Shown in pieces: positions 37,925-48,246 of a stretch of DNA of 64,000 nucleotides (its first letter is position 1; every line of letters begins with the position of its first letter). The notes beneath the pieces were generated by a model. It ran no database searches. It saw only the letters and a program-made list of their open reading frames with translations, and had not been told where the DNA came from. This stretch comes from Guillardia theta CCMP2712. Taxonomy: Eukaryota; Cryptophyceae; Pyrenomonadales; Geminigeraceae. The stretch spans positions 770,251 through 834,250 of the forward strand of contig NW_005434659.1 in assembly GCF_000315625.1 (NCBI RefSeq), given 5' to 3'. A program made the position numbers and the translations under genes.

Positions 37925-40540
37925 CTATGAAGTCATCAAAGATGAATCTCGGCCGAGACGTGTCTTGTGCCTTGCTATCCCCTGAAGAAACTTACATAAG
38001 TTTAGAAACCGACATCTACGGAGTGGGAGAAACGGTCGGCATCGAAGTGAGACATCAAAGTCACCTGTGACGTCGGAAGCGAGCTGGAGCGGGACCTGAT
38101 CTCTCCAGAAGATCTCGTCTCCAACTTTCCTCCTGAGTGAATCTCCGTGCTGTCTGACTCGGGCCTGTACATCTTGCAGCGTGGATACCTCAATCGAGAA
38201 GGCTGACACCCTCAGAGCCGCTTCATCCTCACCCATCCCATTGCTGATCATGACCGCATGAAGTACCTCCTGCCAGATACCATCTTGCAATGAGATGAAT
38301 TTCTGAACAGACGACAGACCACCTTGAGCGCTGTCGACACACACCTTGCTACCTCTGCAAACTCGAAATCTTGAGCTTGATCGGAAGAAATCTCTACAAC
38401 TCCGTGACCTCACCATTATTACACGTTCGGAGTCTTCACCTTGTAGCAGATTTCCAAGGGCTAATATTGTCGATCCTCCTCCTGGCAGCACAACTCCCGT
38501 CCTCGACAAGCTCAAGACCCTTCGGAAACATTTCCTCACCTGCTCCTGCCGTTGTTGGTCAGTTGTGACACCTTCCCCTGAACGACAAACCTGTAGGAGG
38601 AGAGTTTCCCCTGATGATAGACCGCAGCAGACAATAGTACTCCAGCAAGTCCGTCCTCCTCCTCCCCATCCAAACAAGCTCACTTCCTCTATGATCGGGG
38701 GCTCGAAGGTGGAATGTGAGCTCCTCAAGCTATCCGCTGCCTCCTCCTCCCTCTCCTCCTCCCCCTCCTCCTCATTCTGCAACAGAGCAATTGCTACAGC
38801 TGACATGCTCGGGGGCGTGTAGTTCAAATGAGTGAACAACTTCTTCTCCTCAAATGCTCTGCTCAACATCCCAATCGCCACTCTCCTCCTCCCGACATGT
38901 CCCTCATCAAAGTCAGCAGCTGATGGTACCTGGGACACCTCCAGCATCTGACAGAGCTGCAGACTTTCTTTCAGCGTAATCCCCCACACAACCATCACGT
39001 CCTTCATCTCTAGTATACTGATGAATTTCGCGCTCGGCCGATCCCGCAGCAGCAGACAGGCCAAGTCAAATTCCTTACACCTCAACGCGAACGTTACGAT
39101 CCGGTCCTCCAGCATGTCCGTCCTCTCCCTCTCCATGAATTCTTCGACTCTGCTGTACACCAGAGTTGTTTCCTTGCCCCCCCCCTCCTCCACGAAGTTG
39201 CTCCGATACAAGAAACCCTCGGCCATCACTGCAACTCTGACTCTTTGAAAGTTGAGAAACCATCCGACGGCTCCCTCCTCTCCAGCTCCTTCATGGGCCA
39301 TCGAGCTCCACCGCTCTTCGCTTCGCCAGGAGTTTGTTCTCGTCCCTCCAAACTTTCGCATTCTCGCATGAAGGTGATCCTGATGATGCAGTGAGAGGGA
39401 ATGACGCGTTAGAGAAAACTCTCACATGATGCTCCGGCGATGAGACAACAATGCCGGGAAATGTTTGAGATCGCTGCGCGACATTTAACATGCTCGAGTG
39501 AGTGATATCAAACTGTCTTGACCTTCGGGTTAAGGCCAGGAATGATGTGGGTCTTTAGAGAATCGGAACGGACATGGCGGCCGAGTTGGATCAGCTGAAA
39601 GTTTGTTCAGTAAGCAAAGCGAAGAGCCGTACCAAGAGGAGACTAGAAGAGACACTAGAGAAGGAAAACTCACACTTGCCGTCACCAGTCGAGTAGCTTC
39701 CTGGCTTTCATGGGACACTGCTCCGACAAACTCTCGAAACGCCATGCGGCAGCCTTCCTCCAGTTTTCCTGCGGCACTGCACATAACACTTGGTTGTTCT
39801 TTGTCGTGTCAACCAGTCACCTGCATCGGAGGCATCGCCTCTGACCGGACCGGCACTTTCATCGCACTCTGGAGCATCGGAGGCAGAACGTCACGAACTC
39901 TCCCTCACTCCTGTGACTCTACCACCTTGATCAAGCTCCAGCTCGTCGAACCAGGAAAAGTCATCATCCCCCTGGCTGCCCGAGCTCACGAGCTTCTTGT
40001 CTTCGATCCCCCGTTGCCTAGCTCTCTCCCTCAGCACCTGGCTGACGGCAACCGACGACGACTGCAAGAAGCTGTCCACAACATCCAAGACCTTGCGAAG
40101 CCCCACCATGACGCGCACGCGATCAAACCCTCCGTCAACAAGATCGTAAAACCTGCGGCAGCAACATCAGGACCAACTCTCATCTTCCATCCGCTCCCTC
40201 CCCACCGTCGAATGAGAGGACCGAGAAGGCTGACGAGGAGGGAGCTGCCCGTACCTGCCTCCTCCTGCATAGCTGAGCATCACGGTCACGAAACCTCTCA
40301 GTGTCTTCACCTGCTGACCGCAAGTTGTCTCTCTGATCAAGGAGCCCACGGGATGACGAATGTTCAAGACTTGTACGAGTGAGAAACCATCTGCGATCAT
40401 CCTTGCGTCGGCCTCCTCTTCCCCATTCTCGTTGGTGAACGAGTGGAACTTTACAGACGCGCGAGGTCCCAGCAGAGTGATTGAGCTCCATGAGATTGCG
40501 GAGACAACAAGCACACAGTTTCTGTTCATGTTGTCGACGC
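37925..40540 (-). CDS. group II chaperonin-like protein of BBS6/BBS10/BBS12 type
   Basis: The N-terminal part (about 40530-40250) reads ISWSSITLLGPRASVKFHSF, then ADGFSLVQVLNIRHPVGSLI and GQQVKTLRGFVTVMLSYAGG. These line up with the CCT/thermosome signatures for RSSLGPxGxxK, NDGxxIL and GDGTTxVV, but the catalytic GDG is replaced. The C-terminal part has RTGVVLPGGGSTILALGNLL, matching the chaperonin vPGGGAxE motif. Loss of ATPase residues with retained fold is characteristic of BBS chaperonins that help assemble the BBSome at cilia. At least three introns (near 40250, 39800 and 39400-39530) split the gene. The 5' end (around 40540) and 3' end are uncertain; a frame runs to a stop at 37925, but a GTAAGT near 37995 may start a last intron. 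Confidence 0.6.
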
Positions 40541-41830
40541 TCGAAAACTTACATCCTGATCGTGATTGGAGATCATCAGACGGCAAAAAGCAAAGGAACG
40601 TGATTCGGTCTTCGTAGGTCACTTTCCTTCTCGCGTCCCCTCGTCTCTACTACAACCCTGCCTCCCTCCATTCCTCTCACCTCGTCTTCGCTTCACTGCT
40701 GACCTCTCCTCTTCACATCCTCCCGTCTTGTCTCCCGTTCTCTCTCCTTCCTCCCTCTCCGCTACCGCTCGTCTCTCCCCTCCTCTCTGTGCATCCGAAC
40801 ATCGGGAAAGTGTTTCCCACAGCCGGTCTTCCAGGGGTCCGATATGGAAAAGATGGGGTCAGAAAACTCATGTGGGGTAGGGGTAGTACATCGAGGGATG
40901 TTTGTGGTCGAATCTCAGATGAAATTGGAGTTTATTCAAGGGGTGGGTACATCAAAAGAGGGGTACTTCTTGACGAACGGGTCAGGGGAGGTGGGGGTGC
41001 CTTCAAGGTTGCCGGTAATGGCGGAATTGAAGTAGCAAGGAAACGCGAACAGCGAGTAGTACTAGTGCTACTGCTCCTCCTGCTCCTCCTCCTCCTCCTG
41101 CTCCTCCTCCTCCTCCTGCTCCTCCTCCTGCTCCTGCTCCTCCTGCTCCTCCTCCTCCTCCTCCTCCTCCTGCTCCTCCTCCTCCTGCTCCTGCTCCTCC
41201 TTCTCCTCCTTCTCCTCCTTCTCCTCCTGCTCCTCCTTCTCCTCCTTCTCCTCCCGATCCTACTAATATTGATGTTTCTGCCTCTGAACCACCTCCTCTC
41301 CCTGCTCCTCCTGCTCTGCTCCTCGTTTGCTCTCTCGTCCTGTTCCACCTCCTCTCGCATGTCTGTGTATTCGTGTCATCCAACTCATCACGACGATTGT
41401 CTTTCTTGTTCTTCTTGTTATCGTGTTCGATTCTTCTGTTTCCCTCATTTCCTTCTCGTCTTTATCAGTGTGTCCATCCTTTCAACCTCAACCGCATTCA
41501 GCTCAATCTCCATCATCTCCACTATCTTCAACTTTACCAGTTCCTTGTCATCTTGCTTGTCTTCTTTCTCGTCTTGCTCATCTTGATCTTAAATCATCGT
41601 CTCTTCTTCCTGCCAGGCAAGAATTGGAGCTAATCAGCTGCACATTGACGTTTTCACACCGTCTTGATTTTCTTTCAAGCATTACCATCAGCACCATCAT
41701 CACCTCCTTCCACCATCATCATCACATCTATAGTCATCACGAACAGTTAACTAAACCCCAACTACTGCTCCTTATCTTCGATCCTCCTCTCACTTTTGCT
41801 AGCCTGTGACCTGTGACTTTGCAGATCAAC
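40541..41830. other. spacer and possible 5' UTR of the MADS-box gene, rich in pyrimidine repeats
   Basis: The long frame 40789-41586 is carried by a CTC/CTG repeat and encodes poly-Leu, so it is not called. An acceptor-like CTTTGCAG at 41816-41823 just before the MADS start codon suggests an intron in the 5' UTR. Confidence 0.45.
41066..41256. repeat. (CTC/CTG)n compound microsatellite
   Basis: About 190 bp of CTC triplets interspersed with CTG and TTC, pyrimidine-rich on the + strand. Poly-Leu or poly-Arg/Gly would result in other frames. Confidence 0.9.
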
Positions 41831-42521
41831 ATGAAAAAGGCAGCCGCATACAAGAGAGGCTTGAAAGAGTTTCAACCGTTGGACAAGCGGCAGAAGACAG
41901 AAGCAGACTTGCTGACAAACAACGTAAAACCTGCGATTGTAGACAAGCTTCTCCTCGCGAGCAATCCTGCAGTCCTCCCTCAAAAACCTGCGGCATCCAA
42001 TTCCTTTGATCCATTCAGCTCGAAATCTGAAACAACACACGTGGATTCAGCCCTGACAGACGAAGATAGCGACGATGACGAGGCAGGAGGGAAGAAGACT
42101 GGAGGACGACGGAAAATCACGATCCAGTTTGTTGAAGACAAAAGCAAACGGCACATCACGTTCTCAAAACGAAAGACAGGAATCATCAAGAAGGTCGTGA
42201 CCTTCCTGTTCTCGTTATGTAGAATATGGAGATGATGATGATGATGATGATGATGATAATGATAATGATGATGATAATGATGATAGTCGAGGTGATGACG
42301 AAAATGACGATCGTGTCAACCAGGCAAATGAGCTGAGCATGCTGACGGGGGCACAAGTTTTGCTTGTCGTTACCTCAGAGACGGGAAACATCTACGATTT
42401 CTCAACACCGAAGTTCCGTGCCGTAGTGGAGAAGTTCAAGGACTGGTTCAAGAATGCCTGTAAAGATAAGGCAGACGAGTTTAAGGTGAAGTGCTTGCTT
42501 TGCCAGGGAGATGAGGATTGA
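41831..42521 (+). CDS. SRF-type MADS-box transcription factor
   Basis: Exon 1 (41831-42193, 121 codons) and exon 2 (42324 onward) join in phase inside the MADS domain: GRRKITIQFVEDKSKRHITF, SKRKTGIIKK|ANELSMLTGA, then QVLLVVTSETGNIYDFSTPK. The domain binds CArG-box DNA as a dimer. The match to SRF/MCM1 (type I) is strong: IKIxFI-type start, TFSKRKxGIxKKAxELSxLTG and VLLxVxSETGxxYxFxTPK. The domain is preceded by about 100 residues, including an acidic stretch (DEDSDDDEAGGK), as in animal SRF. No plant-type K domain follows. The frame ends TGA at 42521, but a GTGAAG at 42486 could instead lead to further exons. Confidence 0.85.
42230..42292. repeat. (GAT)n repeat in the MADS-box intron
   Basis: GATGAT and GATAAT triplets fill most of the 130-bp intron (42194-42323) that splits the MADS domain. 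Confidence 0.85.
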
Positions 42522-42559
42522 ATTGCCCTTAGACCGCTGCGAGCTTGGATCTAAATGAT

Positions 42560-43905
42560 CAAGTGAGTGTTGCGAAAGAAAAGCGAACGGCAGATGTCAA
42601 GGTGTGCACTTGTTGAAAATCCTTACCGGCTGATCCCGTCTTTCTTATCTTCTTCTTCCTCCTCTTCCTTTCCTGCTTCATGGGCCTTCTTGATTCGCGC
42701 ATGTCGAATTGTGGAACAGGATGTCAAAGTGGAGCAAGGGAGGGCCAGTCTGAACGATCTGGCAGCTCTGGCACACACAGTGAGGTACGTCAGATGCTGT
42801 TTGATGACGTAAGAGTGAGTGAGATGCAAACAAAGTCAAGCAAACGAGCGTTTGAGCCCCGAGCAGCCTGCGAGCAACGAGATGGCGATAGCGGCAGAGG
42901 ATCACGCAGATGAAGAGGTATTGAACTTGATGGTGGAAAGCGAGAGATGTAAGCAGCTGCAGAAGAAGGAGAACCAAAGCGATTGCAACAATGACCTGGT
43001 GTCTGACAAAGAGAATGAGTGCAAGGTCAAAATTAGACGCTTTCTTCTCTCATTGTCTTACGAGGTGATAGGGGGGCGGAGACGAATACTGTCAAGACTG
43101 CCAATGGAAGCGATTGTACATGAGCATGGCGCACAGAATGTATTCCATCAACGACCCGAGCAACCTTGTCTTTGGGTTCCACAGTGACCAGCACAAGACT
43201 AGTGAGGATCAGACAGAAAAAGGTGACGAATGCTCCTGCTTTTCTTCCAGTGCTACCTCCGCTGCCACTTCTTATTCCTCCTCCTTCATGTTATCACGTT
43301 GTTGGAGGAGGAACAAGAGACGGAGAAAGATTTGGCTCAGATGTTGATGGTTTGATGATTACATAGCTGTTAAGAGTACGATCATGGAGCCGTTCTTGTG
43401 TTTGTCAGCATCTTGTTGCTGTCCCATTGTTCGATTATTGTTGTTGTTCTTGATGATGATGATGATGATAGTTAGTGGTGGTGGTGGTGATAAAGATGAT
43501 CAAGAAGAGGAGGAGGGGGAGGATATTATGATATCGGGTGACTAACTGATTTGTGTCTTGCTTGCCAGGGACGGAAAAGAGCGAGCGAGATCCTTGTCGA
43601 GATGTGAATATTCTTCCACACATGATGAGTCGAAGAAAGTCAGTGAAACATCACCGAATGAACGTGAAGAAAGAAGAGGTGAGAACATGTAAGAAATTTT
43701 AATTTGATGATTGACATGTGTTGTTGTAGAAGAAACAAGATGAAGAGGTTGAAGGAGGAAATGCGGAGAACTACAAGGAGCTCTTAAGCTCTTGGAGAAG
43801 GAGCATGACTGCTGGGTATGTTGTGTTAAGACAGGAAGAAAAACCGTGACAGCCATGGCAGGTCGCCTTCAGTTGTCATCCCCAAGTTGAAAGATCCTAA
43901 TCGTT
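42560..43905 (+). CDS. unresolved multi-exon gene of unknown function
   Basis: Several hydrophilic open segments sit between plausible splice sites: DVKVEQGRASLNDLAALAHT (about 42719-42780), LNLMVESERCKQLQKKENQS (about 42920-43020), MAHRMYSINDPSNLVFGFHS (about 43120-43185), MMSRRKSVKHHRMNVKKEE (about 43622-43680) and KKQDEEVEGGNAENYKELLS (about 43730-43800). They could be exons of one nuclear, basic/acidic protein or 3' exons of the MADS gene. A (GAT)n run at 43453-43470 marks an intron. No domain is recognised. Confidence 0.3.
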
Positions 43906-45404
43906 GAAGTGAGCGTGAAGTTGGAGAGGATGAAGGGGAGGAGAGGGTTAGTGATGATTCGGCAAGTCGCCTGAAGGAGCAGTATTATTCTGGTGTAAAA
44001 TTAGATTTCCTGCTCAGCTTGTACTGTATGAATAAACATGTGTAATGATTGATCAGAAATGTTCGAGGTGAATAAAATTTTCATCTTTCAAAACACTTTG
44101 TATTCTACAAGCGTATCGCAACCAGTTATCGTAGTCGTGCGACCTCTTCTTTCCTTCGTCTTCCTGGAGTTACCGATATACACACAAATTATCTGGTTAT
44201 TTCATCATGGATGATAAGATCCTGCTGCTAGCTGCTGCGCGGCTCTCTCCTGCAACAAGGAAACCATGAGCAACTATAAGCACATTCATTAGCATATCAT
44301 TTCACGTTGAGTCATACACAACATTACATAATGTCATGCGATAGATATCATACGAATATCTCATGTCGGCTCTCATCATCTCATAACGGGTCATACAAGA
44401 TAGTATCAAAACAGATCCTATCATATCACATCACAGTGTACCGTATCACATCGTATGATATCATATCAAATCATGTCCTGTCACAACTGATGATTCGTTT
44501 CACCACTAAACTCAAGTTACAATCATCACGATTATCTTATCAGTCATCTAGATTGCAACTCGTTCAAAATTCACCTGTGCGGATACTCATCGAAGTTTTC
44601 AAGCTCACTGAATCATCATCATCAAGTATGAAATGCTGGGACTGTTTGGCCACAAAATCTCTGCAAGGGCATGATGACTGTCAATTCAAGGTGTAATATG
44701 ACTTACCTCAGACTCTCTGAATGATCGAATCTCCCTACTCCCTTCAAACTCTTAGAGAGAGGAATGCCGACCTGAAAACACGGTGTCAAGCTCTCGACGT
44801 CGCCTCTTGCAGCACCTGCGACAGGTAGATGTTCTCCAGAGTTTGCAATGTCGTCCTCTTTCCACGTGCTTCTGCTTTCTCTATGATTTTCTGAATGAAA
44901 CCGATCAGCACCGAAAATACCTTACTTGGTGCTTCGAGACGAGAAGGACACCAAAACATTTGCAATGGATAGATAGAGGAGAACAGGAAGAAGTGCAAGG
45001 ATTGTGTAAGGGACCTTGATGGTTTGGATTAGCCTTCTTTCATTCTCTATCACCGCTTTCCTGTTCATCTCAGGATCAAAACCATCAGAATCATGAAATA
45101 TTTTTCATCTTACTCTCTCTGCTTCATCTGAACATTGGATCCATTATTTCCGCCTCCATTTATTGGCGAACCGTTCTATTGTCATCTTATTCCGGAAAAG
45201 TTTTGGAGGCATCACCTCATATGTGAAGATATTCAGGTCATTTCTTACTTTTACCGAAATGCCTGTCACTTGCACTAGCTGTTCATGACCTGCTATTTTT
45301 GTCAACATACTTGGTATTGAAGTCTAAACAAGATTCTTACGCGAATTTCTGTCGTTCTCCTCGAGTTCATCTGCTTCTGTGAGGCAAAGGAAGAGAACAT
45401 CAGT
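43906..45404. other. spacer, no gene supported; degenerate ATCATA-rich stretch
   Basis: 44300-44480 is rich in TCATAnnnn words such as TATCATATCA and ATCACATC, which looks like a decayed AT-rich simple repeat. Other short frames (44783-45019) have no support. Confidence 0.45.
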
Positions 45405-47690
45405 TCAGTAACATTCCTGAAAGAAGAGACCCACACCTGAGAAAGGCGACTTCACGCCCTCCTGCTCCTTCTTGTCATCTTCCTCTGCTATAAAGTGTCT
45501 CGCAACTTCTCCATCTGCTACTCGGATCGGCGAGATGTTGGAGATTTCACTCAAGTTGTCGGAGGAAGACGATTCGACGTCTACAGCAGCAGCGGCAGAC
45601 GTGAGAGGAGCAGCAGGAGCAGCAGGAGGACGACGAGGATTTAGAACGAGCGCAGAGGACGAGGGGAGGGGAGGCTTGAGTTTTCCGCGAAGGAGAGGAG
45701 CGGAGGCAGGACGAGAGGCGCGGGAGGTCTGAGGGTCACGAGGAAGATAAACGACACGGGAAGAGTCCGGTAGAGGGACACGAAGCTCCAGAGACTTAGC
45801 GAGGCAATCCTGAAGAAGTGTAAGAAGAGGCGTTGAGATTTCATGAGACATGACAAGGCAAGATGCAATGCCCAGCAACAAGCACTCATACTCACACTCG
45901 TCATGATCAGATCTCTTGACGTCGGCCTCTCGGAGGGATTGACGGCAAAACACCTGAAGAAACGATCATGTCAGATCACCCATGAAACAGGGGGATGAAG
46001 GAAAACAAGACAGACGCATCGTCTGCCTCTCACCACATAACATGATTGTTCAGCTTGTCTGAATATCTCTGGGGGAGATGAAGGGTTGCGGCCCTCGTCT
46101 CGATCTCTTCAAGGCTGATGCCGTTCTCTACTCGAGTTCTGTCAAGACCGTGAGCAAGGCGACAGGCTGCCCTCAACATCACATGGTATCGATCTGAGTG
46201 CCTGCAGGAAACGGAGGAGAGAGCAGGGCAAGTTCAAACAGCATACAGCCCAACGACCAGACATCTGCGGTCAACACGTCACGTCTCGCAGACGCAGAGG
46301 AACGGTGGTCAAGAGCAGGAGGTGTGAGTCTCTCCGTCAACATCACCTGCTCTTGCATCGTAAGGGGAATCGTTGGAAACCTCCGGCGCCATGTAGGCAA
46401 CTGTGCCACATCTGCACGACGAACGGTGTGAATGTAAGAGAACTAAAGTTTGAGAGAAGCGAGGAGAAACAACGAGGGAGCGAGCGGTCAAATCGTTCGA
46501 AACGTCAACTCGCCTTCCTGTCCTCATTCGGCCCTGCACGTTAGCCAGGGATGTGTCGACGGCTATTCCAAGGTCCGCGATCTTGAAGTTGTCTGCAGCA
46601 GAGATCAGGGCTCACCGGAGGAGGAGGGGGGGAAGCACCATCGGCGGTTACGAGGATGTTGGCGGGTTTGATGTCTCGGTGGATGACCCTCAAGTCATGC
46701 AGAGAGCACAAGCCTGACCCAACTTGCAAGAGACATTTCCAGATCATCTGAACCATGTCAAGACAGAGACCGCAGGAGATCTCAACGTCGCACACCTGCT
46801 CGTCGAAGAACAGCCCCCGAGACTTCACGTCGGCGATGAGAGAGGAGACAGAGCCTTTCTCCGCATGCTCCATCACGATGAAGATGCAGGGATGTTTCCC
46901 CTCCTCCTTCTGCATGAAGCTCGTGTAGTACCGGACGAAGTGAGCGCTGCGTAAGCGCGACATCAGCTTGATCTCCCGCATCACGTTGTCCCGCTCGGCC
47001 TTGGCGATTGCGCTATCAAGCCTTTAGAGCTGATAGCACGAAGGAGAAATGATAGAGGAGAGGAGACAGCAGAGAAGAGGGAAAAACTTCAAGACAGCAG
47101 AGAGGAGGGTGGTAGAGGTAAGTCAACCTGAAACGCTCGCTCGAAGGAGCAGGAGATTTACTTCCGAGGACGATCCTTTTCAATACACGAGGCGATTGAT
47201 CATGCCGCAGCTTCGCCAGGAAGACATTCGCGCTTCCACCTTGACCGAGCTTGGCGATCACTTGGTAGTCTTGAAGAGAAGATCCTACATCTGAAAAGAC
47301 ACAAATGCGAGTATGAGACTCCTGCACCACGTTCACCGCTCTCCTGTTACCGAGACCGTCTGCTTCTTGCCCAGCTTCAAGACCATTCCTTCCTAGCGCA
47401 TCAGTCTTTCTGTACATGTATGCAGACGTAGGCCTGACAGGCTTCTTCCTGCTGAGATCTGACACCGCCACCTTCATCTCTGCTGCCTCCTTCGACATCC
47501 CCACGACACAGAATGCTGAGTTGCCACCTCCAGCTGAGTTGCCACCTCCAGCTCGAGCAGACAAGGGTCGGAGATGCTCCGTCCTCGTATGGTTGGCAAA
47601 CGGCTCACGGGCAGAAAGTGGACGAGCAGATCGAAACCCAGCAGACACTGTCTGGCAGTCTTTGCTCCTCTTTACGAAGCTCCCCTTCAT
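45405..47690 (-). CDS. Ser/Thr protein kinase, possibly NEK-like
   Basis: The start is ATG 47690 (MKGSFVKRSK); an upstream GTG in frame is not used. A Ser/Arg-rich N-terminus of about 130 residues precedes the kinase: glycine loop LGQGGSANVFLAK, beta-3 Lys in RVLKRIVL, helix C MREIKLMSRLRSAHFVRYY, hinge FIVMEHAEKGSVSSLI, catalytic loop VIHRDIKPANILV, metal motif FKIADLGIAVDTSLAN (DLG rather than DFG), activation end CGTVAYMAPEV, and TADVWSLGCMLFELALLSPP. All catalytic residues are present, so it should be active. Several introns lie inside the kinase domain (near 47100, 46800, 46600, 46410 and 46200). The C-terminal tail is Ser/Pro/Ala-rich (about 45800-45470). DLG, the domain order and the long tail are compatible with NEK kinases, several of which act at cilia, but other families are possible. 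Confidence 0.75.
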
Positions 47691-48246
47691 GTCTCCTGCT
47701 GCCGCTGTCTTCACTGAATTCCCCTATTCTTCTCTCCCACCCTGACTTTCAGTCTGTTCTGCCTGCCTCTGAAGCTCTCCGCTCACCTTCCTTCACCTTC
47801 TTCCCTTCCTCCCTCCCCTCCTTCACTGCTTCCCCTCCCTGCCATCGCACAGTTCGGTTTGACTTCCGATGAAAATGTCGGGGACAGGCAGGAACCTAGT
47901 AGCTTTCAACTTCTGTCCCCTCCTTCTCCTACTGGATACAGTGAGGCGGACTTCTACATTGCGTATCATTCACCAGATCATTCACCCGGAACCGAGCCTC
48001 GGAGGCAGGCCCGGTCCGGGCTCGGACGGCAACTCAGTCCGATCACAGAGTCAGGCAACAGCCGAGTGACGGTCTGACGATAGATTCGAACAAGACCTTC
48101 AATGACTTACTACATCTTTGAGTCAAGATATAGATTCGAACAAGACCTTACTCACTACATCTTGGAGTCAAGATATAGATTCGAACAAGACCTTACTCAC
48201 TACCCTGATCTTTGAGTCAAGATATCACTTCACTCAGCTCTCAGTC
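47691..48246. other. spacer between DNA-PKcs 3' end and kinase 5' end
   Basis: Contains no supported gene; it holds the promoter of the kinase gene and a tandem repeat at 48081-48225. Confidence 0.5.
48081..48225. repeat. tandem repeat, three copies of an approximately 45-50 bp unit
   Basis: The unit TAGATTCGAACAAGACCTTA ... TTTGAGTCAAGATA occurs three times at about 48081, 48130 and 48176 with small length differences. It lies just downstream of the DNA-PKcs stop codon (48247) on the gene strand. Confidence 0.85.

Noticed and set aside
40789-41586. Poly-Leu protein of 265 residues
   Set aside because: Produced by a CTC/CTG microsatellite; flanking sequence has no coding character.
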